A model generated the notes under the pieces. The model was given only the letters and a program-made list of their open reading frames with translations, did no database searches and was not told the DNA's origin. From Anastrepha obliqua (Eukaryota; Arthropoda; Insecta; Diptera; Tephritidae): DNA of 64,000 bases. The position numbers were made by a program, and so were the translations under genes. The DNA lies in assembly GCF_027943255.1 (NCBI RefSeq), contig NC_072892.1, positions 161,078,792 to 161,142,791 on the forward strand, read 5' to 3'. How positions within the stretch are numbered: position 1 is the first letter of the stretch; each line of letters opens with the position of its first letter. Positions 1-9,660 of this stretch are shown here, one piece after another.

Positions 1-717
1 GCGGCCTCGGCGGCACACCTCCATCCGATGGTTCAAACTTTCGATGACGCTGAGGCATAATTTTGGTTCTATGCCGTTAATGTGCCGAATTATCTCATCC
101 TTTAGCTCTTGAATTGTTGCTGGCTTATCGCCGTACACCTTTTATTTCAAATAACCACAAAGCGAGAAGTCCAACGGTGTCAAATCACATGATCTTGGCG
201 GCCAATTGACATCGCCGCGACGTGAGATTATTCGGCCATCAAATTTTTCGCGCAAAAGAGCCATTGTTTCGTTAGCTGTGTGCCAAGTGGCACCGTCCTG
301 TTGAAACCACATATCGTCCACATTCATATCTTCCGATTCGGGCCATAAAAAGTTCGTTATCATCTCACGATAGCGAACACTATTCACAGTAACTGCCTGA
401 CCGGCCTCATTTTGGAAAAAATACGGCCCAATGATGCCGCCGTCCCATAAACCGAACCAAACAGTCACTCTTTGTGGGTGTATTGGTTTTTCGGCAATCA
501 CTCTTGGATTATCATTCGCCCAATTGCGGCAATTCTGCTTATTGAGGAATCTACTGAGGTGAAAATGTGCCTCATCACTTAAAATGATTTTGTTCAAAAA
601 TTGGTAATTCACTGTTGCCATTTTCTGTCCGTTTTCATAATAAGCCTGAATAACTTTAACGCGTTGCTCGATTGTATATCTTTCCGTGGTTCTAATTGAG
701 TTAGTTGAGATTGAAAA
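1..717 (-). pseudogene. Broken DD41D mariner-type transposase
   Basis: A cut-and-paste transposase would bind the terminal repeats and move the element to a TA site. In order I see TTERYTIEQRVKVIQAYYEN (start of the usual N-terminus), an abrupt jump to the catalytic core (ILSDEAHFHL, first D), QRVTVWFGLWDGGIIGPYFF, WFQQDGATWH (second D) and CDLTPLDF (third D, 41 residues after the second). The helix-turn-helix DNA-binding part expected between AYYEN and the core is missing. A TAA at 142-144 interrupts the frame just after GYLK, and the C-terminus (DKPATIQELKDEIIRHING) continues in frame to the window edge. Catalytic residues look intact, but the protein could not bind DNA as drawn. No start codon is certain. 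Confidence 0.8.
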
Positions 718-799
718 ATGTCAAATGAAATGCAGAAAAAAGTTTGACGTTTAGGTGTCGTTTACATTTAACATCGGCCCTTGAAATTCAACCACCCTT
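1..799 (-). mobile_element. DD41D (rosa-type) mariner-like element, 5' end present, cut by window edge
   Basis: The 5' end lies at 799, where a terminal repeat reading AAGGGTGGTTGAATTTCAAG on the minus strand abuts a TA at 800-801. The coding part runs down to base 1, so the 3' end is outside the window. The same terminal repeat and the same C-terminal protein occur in the short copy at 3605-3984, which fixes this end. The interval between the terminal repeat and the transposase holds about 80 bases of untranslated leader. An internal deletion has removed most of the N-terminal DNA-binding region. Confidence 0.8.
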
Positions 800-800
800 T

Positions 801-1841
801 ATATGTAGTTGCAAGGTGCTCATCGTGTCGGTCTCCTTGCCGCGGGGATGAGGCTTAAGTGGTGATTTAACCACATGTTATGGAGATTACCTAACCACGA
901 ACTAAGAGGGCAGCTCCGTATAGGAATTGGGTAGCCACCCATCTGCGGAACGGCGGAATTGGTGGCCACCCAAGTACCAAGTACGGAAATTACCGTATCG
1001 ACAACCTGGCAGGGGAATAAAATGCATTGCTTTTTCTTAATGTGGAGACTAACGAGGGATGTTTTTCCAGGAGGTAACCCACTTTTGAGAAATCCTCCCG
1101 TCGAGCAATCGACGGCTCGGGCATCGGATGTGCAGCCCGAAAACTACACCCCTTATGACACTGAACTGACACCCAGGATTCCGGAGGAAGCGCATTACTA
1201 GCGGTGAAACATGGCACATCGGCAATGTCAATGGAGAGCCGATTGCGTGTGAGCGATACATCGTCGTTGAAACGATCCGAAGCAACTGAACAAGTTGTGG
1301 AGGATGTGGAGATGGCGGACAATCTTTCACTAGACTCAGATGGATCTCTGGTACCGAGTAAGTCTTTGACAATGGCCAAACCTAGTGCGTATCAGGTAAG
1401 TACCGGTAAAAAGACTGAAGTTATTGGAGATTCGAACGCAGGTGCTGGTTTATCCGCAGAAGGCGAAGAAAGCCGAAGCAGTAGCTAAGGCAAATACTCA
1501 AGCTCCGTCAACTTCGACACCTGTAATGGAAACGGGAAAGCGTGGCAGAACAGAGGATTCCTTTGTAACGTTACACTCGTTCGGAAACGAAACGGGGTCT
1601 GTGCCAACGACCGGAAAGAGGAGAAAGCCAAGTCGATAGACGGAAGTCGGAAATGCCTGTATCCTCGACCCAATCCAAGGCAGACAAATTTTTACCTGAC
1701 AAGGCAAAGGCTAAGGGATCTCAAATGTCGAATGACACTCTTCCGTCAACGTCTGGCGAATTATTCGCGAGAAAGGCAGCAAAGGCAATGACGGTAGAGA
1801 TACATAGCGACAAAAAAGACGGTCTACTGTCCAAAGGGTAA
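801..1841 (+). pseudogene. Possible LINE ORF1 (gag-like) relic
   Basis: Three consecutive open segments (about 1204-1488, 1424-1639 and 1653-1841) are rich in Ser, Thr, Lys and Glu and sit in different frames, as if one polar protein had suffered two frameshifts. The compositional style (SLKRSEATEQVVEDVEMADN, then QAPSTSTPVMETGKRGR) resembles the disordered N-terminus of ORF1 proteins of R1/LOA-type non-LTR elements. The preceding 150 bases, with 'aagtggtgatttaacc' and no long ORF, could be its 5' UTR. I see no CCHC zinc knuckle and no RT nearby. The assignment is tentative; a fast-decaying host exon is the alternative. Confidence 0.3.
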
Positions 1842-1967
1842 CAAGACTATTTCACAGCTATCTTTGGAAAATTCATTCTTGTTGAGAGTAGCAAAGAAAG
1901 GCTGGTACTAGCGAAATTTCCATCAGATTCGAGAAAAAAAGTTATTAAAAACAAAATCGGTTGAATA

Positions 1968-2680
1968 AGGGGGAACGCCACCGTTAAAATTAAGAAAAAA
2001 AACAATTTTTTTTTGTTGCATAAATTGCTCGTATAACTACTCAAGAAAATGTGGTAAAAATGTTAAAGCGAAATTCGCTTTATTCCCGATTCTATGTGCA
2101 CTTAAGTGAGCGCCCCTCGGGTCGGGCCCGTAGCGCTTACGATACGATGCTTTATTTCAAACGCGTTTTTCTCGAAACGACTTTTTTTGATACGGTGGCA
2201 ACGATTTCTCGAAGACTAAAGAACCGATTTTAACTTTCTTTTTTAAATAAATTTTTTTATCGCATTGGGTATCGTTGTACGTAGCCGAATTTCAAAATTT
2301 TGAAAATAACTATTTTTTTGAGCCTGTTGAAAATCAAAAAAATGGTGAAAAACACACATCAAAAAGAAAAAAAACTCGGCTACGTACAACGATAACCACT
2401 ATTGGGCAGATTAATAAAATTTTTGGTTTTTTGGTTTCAGATGATTATTCATTGCTGTATCGCTGCCACCAGATGACGTAATTTTTTTTAACTCGTTACG
2501 TTTATTTACATAATTAAATTTGTCAATTTTCAATATTTTTTAATAAAAATTTACATCAACATAGTTTAATACATATATAATAAGTTGCTTTTGTCCGATC
2601 CTCGAATAATTATTCCTACTTACAAAAAAAAATTCCCAAAAATCTACTATTTTTTGACCCCCCACAGTGGCGTTCCCCCT
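1968..2680. mobile_element. 713-bp TIR element (MITE-like) with central hairpin
   Basis: The left end AGGGGGAACGCCAC (1968-1981) is mirrored at 2667-2680 (GTGGCGTTCCCCCT), with TA on both outer sides (1966-1967 and 2681-2682). No transposase is encoded; the ORFs inside are short and unlike any protein I know. The interior contains 'ctcgaaacgactttttt', also found near 36,670, and an 18-bp perfect inverted repeat in the centre. The TA duplication fits the Tc1/mariner superfamily, but the family is not identified. Confidence 0.75.
2271..2393. repeat. 18-bp perfect inverted repeat with ~87-bp loop
   Basis: ATCGTTGTACGTAGCCGA at 2271-2288 is the exact reverse complement of 2376-2393. It lies near the middle of the 713-bp TIR element, so transcript or single strand could form a hairpin there. 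It may be an older element nested inside, or a structural part of this family. Confidence 0.8.
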
Positions 2681-2870
2681 TAATTTAATTAGCACATGGG
2701 CTGAAAATTCCCGGGCCTAGCTCATAGAGGTCACTAGTTTTATTGCATTCACTTCTTTTTCAGTTCGTACTAACTTAAAAAAGACAGCTGTTAAAATTGC
2801 ATGATATTCTCTTCATTAGTTCGTGAGTTGTTATGCTAAGAGTGACGTTACTTTTATTATTTTCAAAATA

Positions 2871-3060
2871 ATGGATCAAAAAGAATTTCGTGTCTTAATT
2901 TTACACTGCTTCTTTCTGGGAAAAATTGCGTTCAAGCGAAGCAATTGCATGAAAAGTGTTATAGGACCTCCGCTCCATCAGAAACAACAATAAAACGAAT
3001 GAAGAAGTTATTGCTCAAACTGAAGCTTATTTTTCATCCAATCTTATGTTGTGTCCGTCG
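2871..3060 (+). pseudogene. Collapsed mariner transposase: N-terminus joined to C-terminal piece
   Basis: The ATG at 2871 opens MDQKEFRVLILHCFFLGK, a typical mariner N-terminus. After a frameshift near 2930 the text continues as AKQLHEKCYRTSAPSETTIK, the next part of the same helix-turn-helix domain. Soon after, in yet another frame, NEEVIAQTEAYF appears, which in mariners lies close to the C-terminus. The whole catalytic core is therefore missing, and this is a deletion derivative. I could not define its terminal repeats. Confidence 0.6.
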
Positions 3061-3602
3061 TCTCGTGAACGAACCCACGTAACTACTATTTTTCGTTTAC
3101 AAACGCTTCAATTACAAGTGACGTGAGAATTATATTTTATAATTTACTAGCTTTCAATACTTCTTTTCTCCTCTTTTTTTATATTTTCTTCTTTGTTATG
3201 TTGGTTGAGAGAATGATGAGGTGACGCCTATCGTGGTCCCGTTACTTTGCTCTCAGCGAATTTGACAATATCAGCTGATTTTGTGTGACGTCACGTACTT
3301 ATTGATGAATGCAGTCTTGTTCCATCATTCTTGTTGGCACGAATCAATGTATCTCCAGCACACGCGGACCTTATCAGCAATTTTGCATTTTTAGAATTCC
3401 CTGAAACCCAGAATTCTCATTTCAGTTAAGAATTTTTTTATTTGCTCTCTTTGTATAAAGCGTCATAATTTCTTGAGCCTTTCGTTAATTTTAAAGACTG
3501 ATACTTTGTTTCACTCTGAATAAAACATTCTTGACAGAATTTGACTTAATTGTAAATGTGTTTTTATAAAATGTTAGAAAAAGATGCTATCAAAGTTGGA
3601 AA
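3061..3602. other. Interval without a recognised gene
   Basis: AT-rich, no open frame with known motifs. A short GC-richer patch near 3225-3300 ('gctctcagcgaatttgaca...atcagctga...gacgtcac') has a similar patch, inverted, near 42,760-42,815, so a dispersed repeat is likely. Confidence 0.4.
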
Positions 3603-3604
3603 TA

Positions 3605-3984
3605 AAGGGTGGTTAAATTTCAAGGGCTGATGTTGAATGTGAACCAAACCTAAACGTCAACGACACCGTTGGACTTCTTTCTTTGGGGTTATTTCAAAGA
3701 AAAGGTGTACGTTGATAAACCAGCAACAATTCAAAAGCTAGAGGGTGAGATAATTCGGCACATTAACGGCATAGAACCTCAATTAAGCCTCAGCGTCATA
3801 GAAAATTTGGACCATCAGATGGAGGAATGCCACCGAGTCCGTGGCGGCCATTTGGCTGATATTTTGTTCCATACGTAATTGAGCTATACCCAAATTATCA
3901 TAATAAAGAGAAATCACAATAATTTTCTAAAAAAATTGTATTTTATTCAAAATCAACACCGGCCCTTGAAACTTAACCACCCTT
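3605..3984 (+). mobile_element. 380-bp deletion derivative of the DD41D element at 1-799
   Basis: Ends AAGGGTGGTTAA (3605) and TTAACCACCCTT (3984) are inverted copies of each other and match the end at 799. TA flanks both sides (3603-3604, 3985-3986). The left ~55 bases match the leader of the longer copy; then at about 3660 the sequence jumps to the last ~70 codons of the transposase (DFFLWGYFKEKVYVDKPATI ... GGHLADILFHT) and the stop at 3876-3878. About 560 bases present in the longer copy are absent. It is non-autonomous and shows how this family makes MITEs. Confidence 0.85.
3669..3878 (+). pseudogene. C-terminal 69 codons of DD41D transposase
   Basis: Reads in one frame from DFFLWGYFKEKVY to GGHLADILFHT and a stop. 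It starts just after the third catalytic D, so it has no catalytic function. It lies inside the 380-bp deletion derivative and corresponds to bases 1-170 of the minus-strand copy. Confidence 0.8.
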
Positions 3985-3986
3985 TA

Positions 3987-5673
3987 TTAGAAAAAGGTTT
4001 TATGGTAATCTCAAACAGATTGCAAATTGGTTCCAAATACTCAAACTATTTTCCCAAAAGCGCTTATTGATTTATAGAACATTGAACAGTGAATACACTG
4101 GAACATATCCTTCCAAAGATATAAAAATTAAAATAAAATTGTTAAAAAAAGAATGAGACTTGTTTTTTCAGGGTAGGTCACGCTAAATTGAGTTTTGGGT
4201 GAAGTTGGAGGTGGTAAAAAATTTCCAAACATACTTTGTGAGCTGCTTGACCAGACCTACCACCTCAATAAGGTAACTTAAGATATCCATTTTCAAATAA
4301 TTTTTACTGTAGCACCGAAAAAATGAGCTTTAACAAAAGAGAGGCTTTCAATGTTAATTAATGCCATTTCATGTTTTTCAATAGAGACGTTTTCGTATAT
4401 TTTTTTAATTTTTTTTTTACACTTGTTTTGTGCCTTTAGAGCCAAATATCCTACCATATCTTGCAGCTCAAATTTCAAAAATACAGGGAACAATACTTTT
4501 TCTACTACAAAATAACAACCAAAAATGCGACCTTCTCGAAAAATTTTCCGGGCCAAAAACGTTAACAGCAAAATTAGTTGAAAAGCAAGGAAAACAATGT
4601 CTAGCCTCAAATTAGCATGGGAAGAGGAAAGCTGTATATAGAAACAAAGATGCAAATTTATTTCAATCCTTCTAAGCAAAACTGGTATTTCAAATGTAAT
4701 TATGATTTATATATGCACTCGTACGTACTTGCAAATACAAAAAAGTGTTTATATAAAGCTCATTTGAGGCGTGTTAGTGGATGCATATTTTCAATCGATT
4801 TGCATAATATTATCAATTATACTGACATACGCTCGTACATATGTATGTATATTCGTGGGCCTGCCCATAATTCTAGCAACCGGTGTTTCCGTTCGCCACC
4901 GCCACCGAACAAGTGGGCAAATGCTTGGGCAAAAAAAGAGGTGAATAAACTAACAATAGATAAAATCTCTTTTTTATGAGCCTCATTTGAATAACTGGCC
5001 AAACAAATTTGTGCATTCTTGTGCATAAACATGTTAATATGTATGTAGTTAACGGCTCAATTGCCACTTTATACTTTTTATTGAGCCGCATATGCATCAT
5101 TCCTGAGGTTGAGAATTATGATAATTTATTACATTATATGAAATTGAATTAAATGAAATGAAGAGATTTATGACATTAACTATGCAGACTGATAATAAAG
5201 CATGGAAAACTTGAAATGGAATAGTCGTATAATATGTAGATAAAATGAACTAAAATAAACAAAAGAAAATGGGAAGAATGGAATTCCACTATGTGGTGGA
5301 CTGACTATTCATGTTGTGATAAGGGAGAACAATATTATAATAAATAGTTATTTATTGTGGAAAGTGGTTTTATTGCTTTTGGAAATATTTCTCAGGAGGC
5401 ACATTTTTCAATGTGAATGTAACTCACAAATAAGGCACCAACGAAAGAGCAGGTACTTTGTCATTCAGCGCTCAAAATCGCAAGAAGAAAACAGATCAGC
5501 TCTTCCACAGATATCACCTTGTATAGACTCGACTTGTATCACCCTATATGAAGCACATAGAGCCTGACTAGCCTGTGAGTGATTACAAATTGGTTACGAA
5601 TGTGAGGATGCTGCTACACTGCCACTGAGCATAGGATCGCCTGAAGGTTTTATTACCTAAGCAGGTGTGCATG
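3987..5673. other. Long interval without a recognised gene
   Basis: Short ORFs only, none with motifs. There are TATG-type microsatellite bits near 4830-4850. A GC-richer patch at 4855-4935 ('cgccaccgccaccg') stands out, but I see no gene structure. The strand of any function cannot be told. Confidence 0.4.
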
Positions 5674-5675
5674 TA

Positions 5676-6928
5676 TCAGGTCAGTCCATAAGTTCGTGCG
5701 TTTTTTAAAAGTGGGTTTAAAATTAATAAAAAGATGTTAAAAGTATATATTAATCAATAATATATTTTCCTTCATTCTTTACAATGTCTTCCCAACGTTT
5801 AGGCAAATTTTTAATACCCTGCTCCAAAAATTGTTTGTCCTTGAAGCCAAAATACGGTTCGACATCACTTTTTATAGCTTTTTTTGAGGAGTAGTTCTTG
5901 TTACTCAAATGGGATTGAAGTCCACGGAAAAGGTGATAATCACAAAGTGCAATATCCGGAGAGTGTGGTGGATGCGGCATTACCTCCCATGCGAGCTCGT
6001 TCAGCGTACCTAATGTTTGCCTTGCGGTATGAGGTCTTGCGTGGTCGTGTGGAAACAAAACTTTGCGTCTATTCACTATAGACAGTTGATTTTTGTTAAG
6101 AGCCTCATTCAGGTTTGATAGCTGATGGGAATAATAATCAGCAGTTATCGTCTGGTTTGATTCCAGAAGTTCATAATAAACAATACCGGTCATATCCCAC
6201 CAAATAGACAGGAAAATCTTCTTGGGGTCGGTTCTGGTGTTTCATCTTTATCTAACCATTGGCGCTTGCGAACAAGATTATTGTAAAGGACCCATTTTTC
6301 ATCACCAAAAGACTTGCATCTTCTATCCGTTTCAGCAGCTGAGAACACACATTCACTCTCTGCTGAAGGTTGGCCATGGAAAGTCTATGCGGAACTAATT
6401 TTCCCAGCTTTGAAACCTTTCCCAACTGAACCAGGTGCCTGTGAACTATTCCATGCGATGAATTTAACCTCTGAGCCATCATATCGACTGTCAAATTTGG
6501 CTCAGCTTCCACGAGTTCGAGCAAGGCGTCGGAGTTAAAGACTTCAGGACGACCAGCGCGCGGGGCATCCTCCACGTCGTAGTTACCACTTCGGAATTTT
6601 GAAAACCACTTTTGCGCTCTCCTTACTCTCCTTACACTCACGGTATCCTCTCCGTGAACAGTGTTTATTTCTGCAGCAGCAGTTGTTGCATTTTTACCAC
6701 TTTTATAAAAAAAATGCGAAATATGCCTCCTATACGCGTTCGAAGATTCCATTTTATTTTTTAACCACACGTGCTTCTATCCGCGATTAAAATCACTTGT
6801 TGAATGCACAATATATCAAAGAAAATATAAATAGTTCCGTTACATTCCGCAAAAAATTTTTTGTATGCAAAAATCGTACAAAAGTGAAGTTATGGGTAAA
6901 ATACGCACGAACTTATGGACTGACCTGA
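5676..6928 (-). mobile_element. Full-length mariner (1,253 bp) with intact terminal repeats
   Basis: The left end TCAGGTCAGTCCATAAGTTC (5676) is repeated inverted at 6928, continuing for ~27 matching bases. TA target duplications sit at 5674-5675 and 6929-6930. Length and single-gene layout are typical of mariner. The transposase is on the minus strand and needs frame changes, so this copy is dead although both ends look movable in trans. Confidence 0.9.
5750..6752 (-). pseudogene. Mariner transposase (DD34D), frameshifted
   Basis: Start chosen at 6752 (MESSNAYRRHISHFF), 18 bases inside the longest open frame, because mariner proteins begin this way. N-terminal half: helix-turn-helix with SVRRVRRAQKWFSKFRSGNY, then DAPRAGRPEVFN and the second HTH. 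Near 6305 the frame breaks at GDEKWVLYN (first catalytic D), and a second break follows before DMTGIVYYELLESNQTITAD (~6193). The remainder holds FPHDHARPHTARQ (second D) and SPDIALCDYHLF (third D, 34 residues later), ending EGKYIID. The usual HDNARPH is changed to HDHARPH and SPDLAPSD to SPDIALCD. About 330 codons in total, near family length. Confidence 0.85.
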
Positions 6929-6930
6929 TA

Positions 6931-8005
6931 TTATAATGAAAGAATTCAAGCCTGAAAGCACTATAACGAAAAAATGCGGCCAAACGAGCCATTTTCCAAA
7001 AAAAGGAAGCGTGGGATTCAGGTATTTTTTAGTTCTGGAAAATGACGACGTTCCAACGACAATCGGTTTGATGTAACCGGAACGACCCGGATTTATATCC
7101 GGCCAAGGACTTTAGCAGCATTCCCCGTATATATATGAGGGATGTTTACGCTGCTACAACATCAACAACAACAGTATGTTACTTGTAGTCTTCTATAAAA
7201 ATTTAGTTAAGCGAGCGAAATAGTGGCGAACAGAAAACAGAGCAGAAAAGAAAAAAAAACGACATCAATATCCTAATAACATTTATCCAATTTGTTCTGA
7301 ATAATTTGCAAATTCTACCCATAAAAACAAAAATATATAACAGAAAAGTTTCTTTGTTTAACGTTTTCTTCTTGACTATGACAACTCAAGCCTGACTTGA
7401 AGTTAAGTGCAAAACTTACCAACTAACCTTGGCCTCGTTTTCAACCAAAAACAAAATGAAATAGACTTTTACGGTCTACATTACCAACTTCGATTTGTGC
7501 TAGAAGATATTTAAAATTTTTTTCCACTAAAATTATGAGGTTTCTTATACATTGACTCACACTTCAGCTATGCGGGTCCCCTTCCTCTTTGCCCAATAAA
7601 TACATTTTTTCCTAATTAACTATGCAAAATTCGTTTGTTGAGTGATTGGTGGATTTGCTGTCTGAGTGAATGTTACATTTATTTGCAACCAAAACTACTT
7701 CAATGGAATATAAAAGTGCAACTAATTAGGTAATTGTATGATTAGTGTAGCACAATTCAAGCGAAGTAATGGCATTTGCCGTTATTTGAAGGCGATTTCA
7801 CTACAATAGACTTCGTGATTAGCTTTTTTTATTTTTTAAAATCAATTGAAATAAGTGGAGTGGTAATTTTAAGAAAACATTAAAATTGTAACACGGAAAA
7901 AATCCTCATTTATGAAATATTCATAATGATGATAGAATTAAAATAGAGGCTATACATTTTTTTTCTTCGCCTGACTGTCTGTGAGTGCATTTGTGTGCGC
8001 TTTCT
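6931..8005. other. Interval without a gene; one probable repeat tail
   Basis: No coding signal. At about 7040-7175 a GC-richer stretch ('aacgacccggatttatatcc ... tatatatgagggatg ... acatcaacaacaaca') ends in CAA repeats and looks like the 3' end of a dispersed element, but only one copy is in the window. The rest is AT-rich and unremarkable. Confidence 0.35.
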
Positions 8006-8017
8006 GCGATTATAATT

Positions 8018-8283
8018 TGTATAATTGGCGCGTACAGCCTTTCTGGGTATTTGGACGAGCTCCTCCTCCTATTTGTGGTGTGCGTCTTGATGCTGTTCCA
8101 CGAATCGAGGGACCTACAGTTTCACGCCGACTCCGAACGGCAGATATTTTTATGAGGAGCTTTTTCATGGCAGAAATACACTTGGAAGTTTACCATTGCC
8201 TGCCGAGGGGCGACCGCTATTGGAAAAAACTTTTTCTTTATATTGGTGTTTCACTGAGATTCGAACCAACTCATTCGGCTATG
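8018..8283 (-). repeat. tRNA-headed SINE, 266 bp, with 12-bp target duplication
   Basis: Flanked on both sides by GCGATTATAATT (8006-8017 and 8284-8295). Read on the minus strand it starts with TAGCCGAATGAGTTGG (A-box-like) fused to TTCGAATCTC (B-box-like), then the body 'agcggtcgcccctcggcagg', 'tatttctgccatgaaaaagc', 'ccgactccgaacggc' (as on plus) and a tail ending GCGCCAATTA. The ~30 bases normally between A and B boxes are missing, possibly by recombination between GTTGG repeats. Several other copies lie in the window, which supports the family call. Confidence 0.85.
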
Positions 8284-8503
8284 GCGATTATAATTCACTG
8301 AACGGAATTTAATGAATTTTTTTCCTCAATGAGCTGAGGTGGCCTAAGTGGCGGTACGATAGTTGGCGTGGTATACCACACATCTTATTGAAATTATATT
8401 AACTAATAGGGAATTATTTAATATAATTTTAATTATCTAACATAATTTTAAAATAGCGATAGGCCGATAACCTCTGCCTTAATTGTGCAATGTAATAATT
8501 TAT

Positions 8504-9538
8504 AAACGTAAAACTAATACGGCTATGTAAGATGACGTTGCTCAACACCAGCAGCGCCGTCAGAATTGGGAAGGACCTCTCCGAGCCGTTTGATACCAAA
8601 CGGGGTTTCAGACAGGGTGACTCGCTGTCGTGTGACTTCTTTAACCTGATGTTGGAGAGCATCGTACGAGCCGCAGAACTTAATCGCTCAGGCACAACTT
8701 TTTATAAGAGCGTACAATTGCTGGCGTATGCCGATGATATTGACATCATCGGCCTTAACAACCGCGCTGTTAGTTCTGCCTTCTCCAAACTGGATAAAGA
8801 GGCAAAGCGAATGGGTTTGGTGGTGAACGAGGACAAAACGAAGTACCTCCTGTCTTCAAACAAACAGTCGGCGCACTCGCGTATCGGCACCCACGTCACT
8901 GTAGACAGTTATAATTTCGAGGTTGTAAAAGACTTCGTTTATTTAGGAACCAGCATTAACACCGATAACAATGTCAGCCTTGAAATCCAACGTAGAATCT
9001 CTCTTGCCAACAAGTGCTACTTTGGACTAAGTAGGCAATTGAGCAGTAAAGTCCTCTCTCGACGAACAAAACTAACACTCTACAAGACTCTCATCATGCC
9101 CGTCCTAACGTATGGCGCAGAAGCTTGGACGATGACAACATCCGATGAAGCGACGCTTGGAGTGTTCGAGAGAAAGATTCTGCGTAAGATTTTTGGACCT
9201 TTGCACGTTGGCAACGGCGAATATCGCAGACGATGGAACGATGAGCTGTATGAGCTCTACGACGACATAGACATAGCGCAGCGAATAAAGATCCAGCGGC
9301 TTCGTTGGCTGGGTCATGTCGTCCGAATGGATACAAACGCTCCGGCTTTGAAAGTATTCGATGCGGTACCAGCTGGTGGTAGTAGAGGAAGAGGAAGGCC
9401 TCCTCTGCGTTGGAAAGATCAGGTGGAGAAGGACTTGGCTTCACTTGGTGTGTCCAACTGGCGCCGGTTAGCACGAGATAGAAACGACTGGCGCGCCAAA
9501 ATCGCGTAAGCGGTTATCGCGCCAATTAAGAAGAAGAG
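8504..9538 (+). mobile_element. 5'-truncated RTE-like LINE with 10-bp target duplication
   Basis: AATAATTTAT occurs at 8494-8503 and again at 9539-9548, bracketing one insertion. It starts inside the reverse transcriptase and ends about 29 bases after the stop codon, with an AAG-repeat tail and no poly(A). The very short 3' UTR with a simple repeat is the style of RTE-type elements. The last unique bases before the tail read GCGCCAATTA, shared with the SINE family. Confidence 0.8.
8505..9509 (+). CDS. Partial reverse transcriptase of an RTE-like non-LTR element
   Basis: The frame is open from a stop at 8496-8498 through VKLIRLCKM (8508) to the TAA ending at 9509, about 334 codons without a lesion. 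Motifs: RGFRQGDSLSCDFFNLML (RT domain 4/5), LLAYADDIDII with the YADD catalytic pair (motif C), EVVKDFVYLGTSI, then thumb YKTLIMPVLTYGAEAWTM and the C-terminal RLRWLGHVVRM ... GRGRPPLRWKDQVEKDL ... RDRNDWRAKIA. The N-terminal endonuclease and the first RT motifs are lost by 5' truncation. The intact frame suggests a fairly recent insertion, though the fragment itself cannot move. The ATG at 8532 is internal to the original protein. Confidence 0.85.
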   Translation, partial: NVKLIRLCKMTLLNTSSAVRIGKDLSEPFDTKRGFRQGDSLSCDFFNLMLESIVRAAELNRSGTTFYKSVQLLAYADDIDIIGLNNRAVSSAFSKLDKEAKRMGLVVNEDKTKYLLSSNKQSAHSRIGTHVTVDSYNFEVVKDFVYLGTSINTDNNVSLEIQRRISLANKCYFGLSRQLSSKVLSRRTKLTLYKTLIMPVLTYGAEAWTMTTSDEATLGVFERKILRKIFGPLHVGNGEYRRRWNDELYELYDDIDIAQRIKIQRLRWLGHVVRMDTNAPALKVFDAVPAGGSRGRGRPPLRWKDQVEKDLASLGVSNWRRLARDRNDWRAKIA

Positions 9539-9660
9539 AATAATTTATTCATAATATTTTGCGCTTATAAAAAGAATGTATTATAAATATAGCGATAACC
9601 GACCTAAGTCCAGGTATAGAGGAGCTTATATATATGATTGCATTTTTGGCGCGTAATATA

